Below, piece after piece: positions 51,013 through 59,474 of a DNA stretch of 64,000 nt. Every line of letters starts with the position of its first letter. Position 1 is the stretch's first letter. Under the pieces are notes generated by a model that did not search any database, was not told where the DNA came from, and saw only the letters and a program-made list of their open reading frames with translations. The DNA is taken from assembly GCA_000406005.1 (NCBI GenBank), contig ASZN01000025.1, forward strand, positions 5,062 to 69,061, given 5' to 3'. The translations under genes and the position numbers were made by a program. Origin of the DNA: Candidatus Poribacteria bacterium WGA-3G. GTDB lineage: Bacteria > Poribacteria > WGA-4E > WGA-3G.

Positions 51013-52344
51013 ATGGAGAGCTTGAACATTGGCAAGCTCCAAGAAATGGAGTTCTCGGAACTCAAAGATTTTGCCTCAACACTCGGAGTCAACGAATATA
51101 CCGGGCTTCGGAAAGAAGAACTGATTAACGAAATCATAGAGGCTAAATCTGAGGGAGACACCCAATTCTACGGTGGCGGTGTCCTGGAAATTTTAGATGA
51201 CCGGGATCAGCACTACGGTTTTCTCCGCTCATCGCGTTCCAATTATTTGCAGAGTAACGAGGATATTTACGTGTCCTCTTCGCAAATCCGACGATTCGAC
51301 TTACAAACAGGACACGTCGTTGAAGGTGTAATTCGGCCACCGAAAAAGACAGAAAACAAGGCGGAACGCTACTTCGCAATGCTACAAATTGAGAAGGTGA
51401 ACGGTGAGCCGCCCGAAGCTGTCAAACAGAAAATCCTTTTCAAGAATCTCACCCCGATCCATCCGTTTGAACAATTGAAACTCGAACACAACGCCCCAGA
51501 ATTCGGTACTCGGATGATGGATCTAATAGCACCGATCGGTAAGGGACAACGCGGGCTCATTGTCGCACCCCCTTATAGTGGAAAAACGACACTACTGAAA
51601 AATATCGCCGCCGGTATTGAAGCCAACCACCCAGAAGTCATTCTCATCTTTCTCCTGATCGACGAGCGACCCGAGGAAGTTACGGATGTCGCACGCTCCG
51701 TGAAAGGTGAAGTCATCAGCTCCACATTTGATGAGCACCCAGAGCGACACATCCAAGTCGCAGACATGGCTATTGAAAAGGCGAAACGGTGGGCTGAGTA
51801 CGGGAAAGATGTCGTTGTTCTATTGGATAGTATGACCCGATTGGCACGTGCACATAACGTTATGACCCCTCATAGCGGAAAAACCTTGAGCGGCGGGATG
51901 GATGCCTTGGCATTCGTAAAACCGCGTCAGTTCTGCGGCGCAGCTCGAAAATTTGAAGAGGGTGGCAGTCTAACGGTTATCGCATCCGTACTCATTGATA
52001 CGGAGAGCCGACAAGACGAATATATTTACGAGGAATTCAAAGGCACCGCTAACATGGAAATCCACATGGAGCGCGCCTTACTCGACCTCCAAATCTTTCC
52101 ACCGATTAATATCAAAAGATCGAAAACACGCCGCGAAGAACTCTTGTTAGGACCAGATGTACTCAATAAAGTCTGGGTGCTACGGAAATTCACAAGCCAG
52201 ATGGATAGCGCGGAATCGCTCGAAATGCTTATTGAACAATTCGGGAAAACTGCTACGAATGCGGAATTTCTCGAACGAATGATAGACAATGCCAGCTACG
52301 GTAACAGTAGCACGACCAGAACCAATGCCCGCCCGAAGCGATAG
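51013..52344 (+). CDS. rho: Transcription termination factor Rho
   Basis: A 443-residue Rho helicase. The N-terminal Rho_N SAP-like domain (LQEMEFSELKDFASTLGV) and CSD RNA-binding fold (GVLEILDDRDQHYGFLRS) precede the RecA-like ATPase: Walker A APPYSGKTTLLKNIA near residue 187, Walker B VVVLLDSMTRLARAHN, and the RNA-binding Q/R loops (KTLSGGMDA). The hexamer uses ATP to dissociate RNA polymerase at C-rich sites. The length is slightly above the 420 of E. coli. The ATG at 51013 is 12 nt after GAGGAG. Followed by L31 and the prfA-prmC unit, an arrangement seen in many bacteria. Confidence 0.97.
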   Translation: MESLNIGKLQEMEFSELKDFASTLGVNEYTGLRKEELINEIIEAKSEGDTQFYGGGVLEILDDRDQHYGFLRSSRSNYLQSNEDIYVSSSQIRRFDLQTGHVVEGVIRPPKKTENKAERYFAMLQIEKVNGEPPEAVKQKILFKNLTPIHPFEQLKLEHNAPEFGTRMMDLIAPIGKGQRGLIVAPPYSGKTTLLKNIAAGIEANHPEVILIFLLIDERPEEVTDVARSVKGEVISSTFDEHPERHIQVADMAIEKAKRWAEYGKDVVVLLDSMTRLARAHNVMTPHSGKTLSGGMDALAFVKPRQFCGAARKFEEGGSLTVIASVLIDTESRQDEYIYEEFKGTANMEIHMERALLDLQIFPPINIKRSKTRREELLLGPDVLNKVWVLRKFTSQMDSAESLEMLIEQFGKTATNAEFLERMIDNASYGNSSTTRTNARPKR

Positions 52345-52462
52345 GTGTGCAGTCCGACAGACTTGTTCACTTTGACCGTTTTGAGGTCGATCAACAACCG
52401 TTATACGGGATCTAAACGCAATAAATGTATATTCGGACATCCCAAATTTAAGGAAGGATACT

Positions 52463-52678
52463 ATGAAACCTGAAATTCATCCTGAAATGGTAGAATGTGT
52501 TATCACATGCGTTTGTGGCACGACGCACAAAACGTTGGCAATCCACCCCGAAATGCGGGTAGACATTTGTGGAAAATGCCATCCATTCTACACTGGACAA
52601 CAAGCGCGGTTTATTGACGCTGCTGGACGCGTCGAAAGCTTCCGCCGACGTTACAACCTAACCGAAGAAGATCAGTAG
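52463..52678 (+). CDS. rpmE: 50S ribosomal protein L31
   Basis: A 71-residue L31 of the zinc-binding type: CVCGTTHKT and DICGKCHPFYTGQQ carry the CxC...CxxC metal motif, and the end RVESFRRRYNL is conserved. The zinc form, together with standard RF1 and Rho genes next to it, is the usual rho-rpmE-prfA order. A ribosome site AAGGAAGGA lies just upstream. Confidence 0.95.
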   Translation: MKPEIHPEMVECVITCVCGTTHKTLAIHPEMRVDICGKCHPFYTGQQARFIDAAGRVESFRRRYNLTEEDQ

Positions 52679-52728
52679 ACTCGTCATTTGATTCGTCAAT
52701 TCACACGATTCAAAATATCACGGAAATG

Positions 52729-52790
52729 CCCCGTGTCTCAATGCTGTACCCAATCGCCTTCTGGCACTGTGTGTATAGATAGACACGGGG
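52729..52790. repeat. Inverted repeat between rpmE and prfA
   Basis: CCCCGTGTCT (52729-52738) and AGACACGGGG (52781-52790) form a 10-bp stem with a 42-nt loop. The open frame that spans it upstream of prfA is not convincing coding sequence. It could attenuate read-through into prfA. Confidence 0.5.
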
Positions 52791-52876
52791 AGTCCCGTTA
52801 TCGGAAAAATAATATCACCAGACAGATCGTCCCTTTTACGGCTAACAGCAAGGATGCGCTTGCAAACGGTGCCAAA

Positions 52877-53944
52877 ATGTTTGAAAAACTCAAGGATATC
52901 GAAGTTAAACATACTGAAGTCGAAAAAGCACTCGGTGATCCGACGCAAATTTCAAATCAGCAGCGACTTATGGAGTTATCCAAAACGCACGCGGAACTCA
53001 CTCCAATTGTGTCAAGTTATCAAGCCTACCAGAAGTTAGAATCCGCACTTGAAGAGGCACGCCTCCTAATAGCGTCTGAAACGGATGCGGATATGATTGA
53101 ATTAGCGCAGGAAGAATTAGATAACCTCACCACTGAAAAAGAGCACCTCATAGAAGAGCTCAAACTGCTTCTGATTCCGAAAGACCCAAACGACGAAAAG
53201 AACGTTATCATTGAAATTCGCGCAGGCACCGGTGGCGAAGAAGCCAGCCTTTTCGCCGCTGAGGTGTTTCGGATGTACACCCGCTATGCTGAACGGCAGA
53301 ACTGGAAAGTTGAACTCCTCAGCGGAAACGCAACCGGATTAAAAGGTTTTAAAGAGGTCATCTTCTCAATCGTAGGGAAGGGCGCCTATAGCCACTTGAA
53401 ATACGAAGGCGGAATACATCGTGTTCAGCGCATTCCTACGACAGAGACAAGCGGACGCATCCATACCTCTGCAGCGACAGTAGCCGTACTGCCAGAAGCG
53501 GAAGCGCTCGACCTGGACATCGATGAAGCAACTGAACTTCGCATTGATACCTATCGCTCCTCCGGTCCCGGTGGGCAAAGCGTTAACACAACCGATTCCG
53601 CCATCCGTATTACACACCTACCGACAGGATTGGTTGTGACCTGTCAAGATGAAAAATCCCAACATAAAAACCGTTCCAAGGCGATGAAAATCCTTCGCGC
53701 TCGCCTCCAAGAGCAGAAACAGGCTGAACTTAACACCGAAAGGGCAGAAACCCGGCGATCTATGGTCGGCAGCGGCGACCGAAGCGAGAAAATTCGTACT
53801 TACAATTTCCCACAATCTCGTGTAACCGATCACCGTATCCAATTTAGTTCCTATCAACTTGATGCCGTTTTAGATGGCGATTTAGAAGCATTTATTCAAC
53901 AATTAACAACCGCAGACCAAGCGGAAAAGTTGAAAGAGGATTAA
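52877..53944 (+). CDS. prfA: Peptide chain release factor 1
   Basis: A 355-residue class I release factor. The GGQ motif is present as SGPGGQSVN near residue 230, and the codon-recognition PxT tripeptide is PTT (RIPTTE), as in RF1 rather than the SPF of RF2, so UAA and UAG should be read. The start MFEKLKDIEVKH matches the usual RF1 N-terminus; the longer open frame upstream is not conserved. The ribosome site is weak. The gene is followed after 32 nt by prmC, whose product methylates the GGQ glutamine. Confidence 0.97.
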   Translation: MFEKLKDIEVKHTEVEKALGDPTQISNQQRLMELSKTHAELTPIVSSYQAYQKLESALEEARLLIASETDADMIELAQEELDNLTTEKEHLIEELKLLLIPKDPNDEKNVIIEIRAGTGGEEASLFAAEVFRMYTRYAERQNWKVELLSGNATGLKGFKEVIFSIVGKGAYSHLKYEGGIHRVQRIPTTETSGRIHTSAATVAVLPEAEALDLDIDEATELRIDTYRSSGPGGQSVNTTDSAIRITHLPTGLVVTCQDEKSQHKNRSKAMKILRARLQEQKQAELNTERAETRRSMVGSGDRSEKIRTYNFPQSRVTDHRIQFSSYQLDAVLDGDLEAFIQQLTTADQAEKLKED

Positions 53945-53976
53945 AGACGCACGAACTGACTGAGGAACACGAGACT

Positions 53977-54855
53977 ATGCCGAACAAAATATGGCGTGTG
54001 GTCGATTTACTCGATTGGACAGTGCAGTATTTTGAAAAAAACGCTATCCCGAATCCGAGATTAGATGCAGAGGTACTGCTCGGACATCTACTCGGAAAAA
54101 GTCGCTTGCAACTTTATCTCGACTTTGAGATGCCTGTCTTCCAAGAACACCTCACGCCATTCCGCGAACTCATCAAAAAGCGGATCGATCGTACACCGAT
54201 CAGCTACTTAACAAACCGAAAAGAGTTCATGTCATTAGAGTTCTACGTAGATGAACGCGTTCTTATTCCGAGACCTGAGACAGAACAACTCGTTGAAACC
54301 GTCCTCACGGCTCAAACGGACAAACCTCAACGTTTATTAGAACTCGGTACAGGCAGTGGGGTCATCGCCACGATTCTGGCAGTACATCAACCAGAATGGG
54401 ATATTACTGCGACCGACCTCTCTGAAGACGCACTTGTAGTTGCCCAGAAAAATGCGGAAGCACACAACTGCGCGGCGCAAATCAAATTTCTATCCGGAGA
54501 TCTATTTGAGCCTATAAAAACGATAGACCCTAACGGAGAAACACACTTCGATTGGATCGTCTGCAATCCGCCTTATGTGAAAAAAACAGAATGGGATAGC
54601 CTGAGTCCGGATGTCCGCGATTACGAACCAGAAATCGCACTCTTTGCTGGTAATGACGGTCTTGCGGTAATTCGTCGATTAATTGTTGAAGCACCCGCAT
54701 ACCTTGCACCGAACGGAAAACTGAGCTTTGAAATCGGCGACACACAAGCTGACACCGTTCGGACGCTTGTTAATGCCGAATCTGCTTACTGCAGCTGCGA
54801 ACTGATCAAGGACTACGCTGAAAAAGAGCGAATCGTACTTGCAAATGTTTCCTGA
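53977..54855 (+). CDS. prmC: Release factor glutamine methyltransferase PrmC (HemK)
   Basis: A 292-residue SAM methyltransferase with the HemK signature NPPYV in a VCNPPYVKKTEW context, SAM motif I LLELGTGSGVIAT, and the PFQYLTG-type element RTPISYLTNRKEF. It methylates the glutamine of the GGQ motif of RF1/RF2. prfA-prmC adjacency is standard. Length normal; ribosome site modest. Confidence 0.95.
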   Translation: MPNKIWRVVDLLDWTVQYFEKNAIPNPRLDAEVLLGHLLGKSRLQLYLDFEMPVFQEHLTPFRELIKKRIDRTPISYLTNRKEFMSLEFYVDERVLIPRPETEQLVETVLTAQTDKPQRLLELGTGSGVIATILAVHQPEWDITATDLSEDALVVAQKNAEAHNCAAQIKFLSGDLFEPIKTIDPNGETHFDWIVCNPPYVKKTEWDSLSPDVRDYEPEIALFAGNDGLAVIRRLIVEAPAYLAPNGKLSFEIGDTQADTVRTLVNAESAYCSCELIKDYAEKERIVLANVS

Positions 54856-54941
54856 AACTTCAGGACTTACGCATGCCATTCTAAAGTCCCGAGGAAAATT
54901 ATAGCCAAATTCCCCAAAAATCGTATAAAAGTTGTTTTTTC

Positions 54942-54970
54942 TTGACATATTCCGTGAAGATTTGTATAAT
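54942..54970 (+). promoter_or_regulatory. Perfect consensus sigma70 promoter of the ECF sigma gene
   Basis: TTGACA (54942-54947), a 17-nt spacer and TATAAT (54965-54970). Transcription would start near 54977, giving a leader of about 135 nt before the ATG at 55112. Confidence 0.88.
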
Positions 54971-55111
54971 GAATGTAAGAAACACTGGTAGCGCATTAGT
55001 TTCTGTGGCGTACCGTTTTTTTCTTGCTTTTTTGAAACCTAATTTGTTTTGTTACGTTGTTATGTATAGCCTGCTAAATAAGGATTCTTATAGGCGAAGG
55101 AGCAGATTACA

Positions 55112-55732
55112 ATGGCGCGCCAAACACCTAATGATTTATCTGCTGTCGAAGACACCTATCTCGCGACCCAAGCGAAAGCAGGCAATGATGCCGCGTTTAG
55201 GCAATTGTTCGACAAGCATTACAAGTGGGTTTATAACAAAGCCTACCGAATGCTTGGGAATTACCAAGACACAGAAGAGGTCGCCTCGGATGTGTTCGTT
55301 AAGGTTTGGCAGAAGCTAAACAAAAACAAATGGGACGCAGAAAAGGGTAGTTTTCAAGCATGGTTAAATATGGTGGCTCGTAACACCATTATCGATGCAA
55401 TACGGAAACGGAACCGGATTCGGGAGCATCCACTCAGCGGTTCACCTGAAGAAGATGAACAACCGTTGAGTCAATATGAGGATCCCTATACCGGTCCCGA
55501 ACAAGAAATAGAAGCTGCAGAAGCACAACAGATATTGGAAAGTGCCCTCGAACAGGTCACGAAACCCAATCATCGGATTGCGTGGATGTTGCGGCACTTA
55601 GAAGGTTATAGTATTGCTGAGATTGCCCGCATTCTTAACCGGAAAGAAGGAACAGTAAAAATCTGGATCTTCCGGTGCACAGAAGAATTGCGGAAAATCC
55701 TGGTTGCTAAAGGCATCCAATGGATCTATTAA
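55112..55732 (+). CDS. ECF-type RNA polymerase sigma factor
   Basis: A 206-residue ECF sigma factor: region 2 FRQLFDKHYKWVYNKAYRMLG, DTEEVASDVFVKVWQKL and FQAWLNMVARNTIIDAIRKR; region 4 HRIAWMLRHLEGYSIAEIARILNRKEGTVKIWIFRCTEEL. AAGGAG lies 11 nt before the ATG. The following gene (16 nt downstream) is an FHA-domain protein where a membrane anti-sigma factor would be expected, so the control logic may differ from the classic ECF pair. Unlike many ECF genes it has a perfect housekeeping promoter. Confidence 0.93.
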   Translation: MARQTPNDLSAVEDTYLATQAKAGNDAAFRQLFDKHYKWVYNKAYRMLGNYQDTEEVASDVFVKVWQKLNKNKWDAEKGSFQAWLNMVARNTIIDAIRKRNRIREHPLSGSPEEDEQPLSQYEDPYTGPEQEIEAAEAQQILESALEQVTKPNHRIAWMLRHLEGYSIAEIARILNRKEGTVKIWIFRCTEELRKILVAKGIQWIY

Positions 55733-55748
55733 TTTGGAGGATTAACGA

Positions 55749-56405
55749 ATGCGCTTCTGGAAGAAATGGCAGAAGGACGGGATCTCAGCGGATGATCTTA
55801 AAAAGGCTGAGATGTTGGAGGCTTACACGTGTTGGTTGAAAAACGAAAGGCTTTCACGTAAGCAGAAACGCCTTTTAGAAGAGATCAACAACGTTCCGGA
55901 ACTTCAGCCATTGAAACAATTAATCGACTTCTCACACTATCGCTTCGAGGAGAGAGAAAACATTGAACCGCCGTTCGGTGCTCAAGAACGAGCCCGCGAA
56001 CGTGTCATGGCGGAGATTCGAGGCGAAGGAGCGGAAGCCGGTGTTCAGACGGACGGCTTAGAGCCGCAACCCGGTTATAGCCCACAAGGTATGGGGAACG
56101 AAACCACCGAAATTATGCAGGTGGGCACGTCTTCACCCAACGCTGATGAACTACAACGTTGGGACTCCGAACAGGCACCCGAATCCCCAGAAATGCTAAA
56201 TCGCTACGATGACATTCGCGCACTTGCCCGTTTACATGTAGGGTTTGAGCAGAAAGATGACGGTGTGTACGTCACAGATATCGGCAGTTCTAACACGACT
56301 TACGTCAACAACGAACGCGTCGCGATGTCGGCTCCGGTTCGCGAGGGGTCTACACTGAAATGTGGGAAAATTAGTCTCAAAGTTATCGACATTGAATCTT
56401 CATAG
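55749..56405 (+). CDS. FHA-domain protein, probable partner of the ECF sigma factor
   Basis: A 218-residue soluble protein. The C-terminal third (from about residue 155) looks like a partial forkhead-associated domain: RLHVGFEQKDDGVYVTDIGS, SNTTYVNNERVA and VREGSTLKCGKISLKV, where the S-SNT-T-Y-VN-x pattern fits the phosphothreonine-binding core. The N-terminal region is charged and helical (KKAEMLEAYTCWLKNERLSRKQKRLLEEI), with an anti-sigma-like PPFGAQERARERVMAEI stretch. There is no transmembrane segment. The FHA domain suggests phospho-dependent interaction, yet no kinase gene is adjacent. It directly follows and probably regulates the ECF sigma factor. Confidence 0.75.
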   Translation: MRFWKKWQKDGISADDLKKAEMLEAYTCWLKNERLSRKQKRLLEEINNVPELQPLKQLIDFSHYRFEERENIEPPFGAQERARERVMAEIRGEGAEAGVQTDGLEPQPGYSPQGMGNETTEIMQVGTSSPNADELQRWDSEQAPESPEMLNRYDDIRALARLHVGFEQKDDGVYVTDIGSSNTTYVNNERVAMSAPVREGSTLKCGKISLKVIDIESS

Positions 56406-56450
56406 TTATGTGGGAGAAGGAACAGGTGTACATCAGAATCAGAAAACTTA

Positions 56451-57512
56451 ATGTCGCCGTTCCTTATAAGAGCAGTGCATCTAAGGCATACCAATTCATT
56501 AGCATTGTCACACTTCCAACAAGCAACGCTCTGTTATAGGCAAGCATGCTACGTTGAGGCTATTCAACACTATCTCGCCGGCTTGAAATTAGATGCAGCA
56601 CAGCATCACTATATCTACGCTGACCTTGCCAAAGCTTATGAGATGGTTGGAGAATGGGACACAGCATTGGCATGCCTTGATATTGCACTCCGGCTATGCC
56701 CAGATTCGCCGACGGCTTTGAGACGCAAAGCGCGCATTCTCGACGAGAAAGCGTGTTATGATAGTTTGATCAGCCTTGACGATCTACGCCAACCGCCACC
56801 ACAAGCATTCAGTAAACGATTAAATTTTGACGCTACAATCCGATCTCAACAACGTGTAAACTCCGAAATTTTCAGCTTAACTTGCCATTCCGCAATGCGT
56901 TCTCAGACACTCTGGAATATTTGTCAACTCATTCACCGAACCTATGCTGAACTCGGAGAAATCTTAGGATACTATCCACTCCGTTCTGTCCCTATTTCCA
57001 TTAAGAATACAAACGGCACTGCGGTGTCAAAACGTTCACTACCGCAATGGGCAAGTGGATGCTATGACGGTAGCATCCATCTTGGATACTGTGCCGCTGG
57101 TGATCCGGTGCTCGGGATATTGTACGCCCTGCTTCGACACGAATGGGTGCATCTATTAGTCTACCATCTAACGAACGGACAATGTCCGGTCTGGATCAAC
57201 GAAGGACTGGCACAAAGTATCGCACGTCCCATGTTCCAGTTTGAAAGATTTAATTTGCAACAGGCAGGAGAAAAGAAGCAACTGCTCCCTATCGACGCAC
57301 TCAACAAACCGTTTAGCCAGATCTCAACGAAATACCGAAACTTAGCGTATATTCAATCCGCAGCAAGCGTTGACTATCTTGTTCAGCAATCCGGCTATTC
57401 CAGAATTCGCGACCTGCTCCATCAACTTAGCAACGGGATTCCGATAGATCCAGCGATTAAACAGACCTTCGGGTTAACACTGAAGGACATCCCCTTCTTG
57501 AACATTTCATAG
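56451..57512 (+). CDS. TPR plus MA-like metallopeptidase
   Basis: A 353-residue protein. The first ~110 residues form two or three TPR-like helix pairs (AIQHYLAGLKLDAAQHHYIYAD, LDIALRLCPDSPTALRR). From about residue 160 there is a Peptidase_MA-like zinc protease: HEWVH at H230, E231, H234, and the downstream glutamate WINEGLAQ at E251 as third ligand. The start at 56451 is the only ATG in this frame before the TPRs; its ribosome site is poor. Substrate unknown. It lies in an operon-like run with the FHA and CvpA genes. Confidence 0.8.
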   Translation: MSPFLIRAVHLRHTNSLALSHFQQATLCYRQACYVEAIQHYLAGLKLDAAQHHYIYADLAKAYEMVGEWDTALACLDIALRLCPDSPTALRRKARILDEKACYDSLISLDDLRQPPPQAFSKRLNFDATIRSQQRVNSEIFSLTCHSAMRSQTLWNICQLIHRTYAELGEILGYYPLRSVPISIKNTNGTAVSKRSLPQWASGCYDGSIHLGYCAAGDPVLGILYALLRHEWVHLLVYHLTNGQCPVWINEGLAQSIARPMFQFERFNLQQAGEKKQLLPIDALNKPFSQISTKYRNLAYIQSAASVDYLVQQSGYSRIRDLLHQLSNGIPIDPAIKQTFGLTLKDIPFLNIS

Positions 57513-57539
57513 GGCGCGACGCCTATAAGCATCCCAGCA

Positions 57540-58034
57540 ATGACAAAACTTGATATCGGTATCCTCATTCTCGTTGGACTGTCCGGCATAGGCTGTTTCC
57601 GCGTAGGTTTCACCCGCAGCGTTTGGGGTGTATTCGTCATCGGCGTAGGTTTCTTCATGGCGTGCCAACTTTGGCATCACCTGGCGGCACTCCTTCAGAA
57701 AGTCATAGCAGACCCAGATTGGGCAAAATGGTTGAGCATCATCGCCATTGTACTCGTTGTCTCTATTCTTGTTGATTCACTCTGTGAGCGTATCCAGCGT
57801 ATCCTCGAAAAAGGGGTTCTCGGTTGGGCAAACCATCTATTAGGGATATGCTTCGGAATCGCTTCCAGTGGACTTGCCATCGCCTTCGCGCTCATCTTGC
57901 TAAATGCGTATGCGGGTAATAGCTTCAAGAACGAGATCAAGAATTCCCGTTTTGCACCACAACTCATGGATGTCGGTAATTACGTTTGGGCAGTCAGCAA
58001 AGACCACGTGCAAAGACAACTTGACCCTCAATGA
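57540..58034 (+). CDS. CvpA family membrane protein
   Basis: A 164-residue membrane protein with four hydrophobic segments (ILILVGLSGIGCFRVGF, WGVFVIGVGFFMACQL, LSIIAIVLVVSILVDSL, LGICFGIASSGLAIAFALILL), matching the CvpA/colicin-V-production family. Its function is unclear in most bacteria; some members affect envelope stress tolerance. It starts 27 nt after the MA peptidase gene. Convergent with the GDSL gene. Confidence 0.85.
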   Translation: MTKLDIGILILVGLSGIGCFRVGFTRSVWGVFVIGVGFFMACQLWHHLAALLQKVIADPDWAKWLSIIAIVLVVSILVDSLCERIQRILEKGVLGWANHLLGICFGIASSGLAIAFALILLNAYAGNSFKNEIKNSRFAPQLMDVGNYVWAVSKDHVQRQLDPQ

Positions 58035-58065
58035 AAAGCGTCCACCCCTTAGCAATATCAGAAAC

Positions 58066-58701
58066 TTACCATTCCGCCTGTTTTAGGAATTCCAGTGCCA
58101 TCAAGGTGTGACCCTCCGCATTCGGATGAACACCATCGCGGGTTGTCCAAAGGGCTCCAGGACGCGCAGCAACCGCTTTATCAAAAGCAGCATTCGTCGG
58201 TATCAATCTCGCATCAAACTCTTTCGCGAGCCGATGTATACTTTCGTTGTAAGCGTCCACAGCCAAAGCGCGCGGCTCGTCAACATCTTCTTGAATATAA
58301 AAGATTTCAAACAAAAAAAGAGGCACATCTAATTCGGTTTTCGCACGTGTGAGAATCCGTCGATAGCACGCTTCCCAAACCGGTAGATACTCGTCTGTGG
58401 AGACGTTGCCTGCATACTGACGACTTGCGTTGTTAATTCCAATTTTCACTGAGAGCCAGTTCGGTTTTTCGGCGATCACATCGGGATCCCACCGCTCTTC
58501 CAAACCCTCAACGATATCTCCACCGATACCTTTGTTGACATAAGTGATCTCGCGTTCTGGGTATTTGGCAGTGATGAGTTCAGTGACTTTACGGACGTAA
58601 CCGTGTCCGTAAGGGGCATGTTCATTCCGCCGCCCGCAATCCGTAATACTATCGCCAATAAATAGCACCTTATCTCCAGATTGAAACAATAAATTATTCA
58701 C
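58066..58701 (-). CDS. SGNH/GDSL-type esterase
   Basis: A 211-residue SGNH hydrolase. Block I is LFIGDSITDCGRR with the nucleophile Ser18. Block III reads SVKIGINNAS, in place of GxND, so the oxyanion Asn is conserved. Block V is the DGVHPNAEGH box with the acid and base. Family enzymes deacylate or de-esterify lipids, acetyl sugars and rhamnogalacturonan. No signal peptide is visible, so it looks cytoplasmic. The gene is convergent with cvpA. Confidence 0.88.
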   Translation of the reverse strand: MNNLLFQSGDKVLFIGDSITDCGRRNEHAPYGHGYVRKVTELITAKYPEREITYVNKGIGGDIVEGLEERWDPDVIAEKPNWLSVKIGINNASRQYAGNVSTDEYLPVWEACYRRILTRAKTELDVPLFLFEIFYIQEDVDEPRALAVDAYNESIHRLAKEFDARLIPTNAAFDKAVAARPGALWTTRDGVHPNAEGHTLMALEFLKQAEW

Positions 58702-58717
58702 AAAACATCTCCTATAT

Positions 58718-58802
58718 GTGATATACTTATGAGTTGTCAGTATTCAGTATTCAGTTGTCAGAAAGAAGAACTGCCTTCTTATCGATAACTCTAATTTATC
58801 AC
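58718..58802. repeat. Small MITE-like element with imperfect inverted ends
   Basis: GTGATA at 58718 pairs with TATCAC ending at 58802, and the GAGTTGTC/GATAACTC arms lie inside. The left part holds GTTGTCAGTATTCAGTATTC, matching the left end of the element at 28006 (GTTATCAGTCTTCAGTCTTC). No ORF inside. It lies between two divergent genes. Confidence 0.5.
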
Positions 58803-58822
58803 ATCTTCAGCAATATACCAAC

Positions 58823-59452
58823 ATGAAAAATATCGGTATTCTTCACGTCATCACGGATACGACCCTGCAATCGCGATTCACACACGCCGAGTTAGCAGAA
58901 CTCGCAATCGCGGGAGGCGCGGATACATTGCAATTCCGTCAAAAAGAGGGTACAACGCGTCAATTGATCACCGAAGCAGAAAGCATGCAGGCGATATGTG
59001 AACAGCACAAGGTCCCGTTAATCGTAAACGACAGAGCAGATATCGTACTCGCTGTCGGTGCAGCAGGCGCGCATTTCGGACAAGACGATATGCCTGTCTC
59101 TATCGGAAGACAGATTCTCCCGACAAACGCCATCATCGGGGCATCCGCTCGAACTGAAGATAAAATATTCGCAGCAATTTCAGAGGGCGCAGATTATATT
59201 GGATTCGGTCCCATTTACGGCACGACTTCAAAACCGGATGCTGAAACGGCTAAGGGATTAGACCGACTTCGCCGGATGTGCGACATCGCAGCGTGTCCAG
59301 TTATAGCAATTGGTGGGATTGGTGTCCAGACTGCAGCGGACGTAATTCGCGCAGGCGCACACGGGATCGCTGTGATCTCCGCTGTTTGTGCACACGCCGA
59401 ACCGACCGTTGCAACACAGGTACTCCTAAACGAAATTCTGGGAGCAAAGTAA
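58823..59452 (+). CDS. thiE: Thiamine-phosphate synthase
   Basis: A 209-residue TIM-barrel thiamine-phosphate synthase. The substrate and phosphate sites are recognisable: LQFRQKEGTTRQL, LIVNDRADIVLAVGAAGAHFGQDDMPV, GPIYGTTSKPDA and VIAIGGIG. It joins the pyrimidine and thiazole halves of thiamine. TenI-type paralogues lack full activity, and ThiE and TenI are hard to tell apart by motif alone, so ThiE is the likelier reading. No RBS of note; it is followed after 22 nt by a DUF2851 gene. Confidence 0.88.
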   Translation: MKNIGILHVITDTTLQSRFTHAELAELAIAGGADTLQFRQKEGTTRQLITEAESMQAICEQHKVPLIVNDRADIVLAVGAAGAHFGQDDMPVSIGRQILPTNAIIGASARTEDKIFAAISEGADYIGFGPIYGTTSKPDAETAKGLDRLRRMCDIAACPVIAIGGIGVQTAADVIRAGAHGIAVISAVCAHAEPTVATQVLLNEILGAK

Positions 59453-59474
59453 ACGAGACAGGTAATAGCATAAT

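Noticed and set aside
52688..52876. Extended N-terminus of the prfA open frame
   Set aside because: It runs through the inverted repeat and has no similarity to release factor 1, which begins at MFEKLKDIE.
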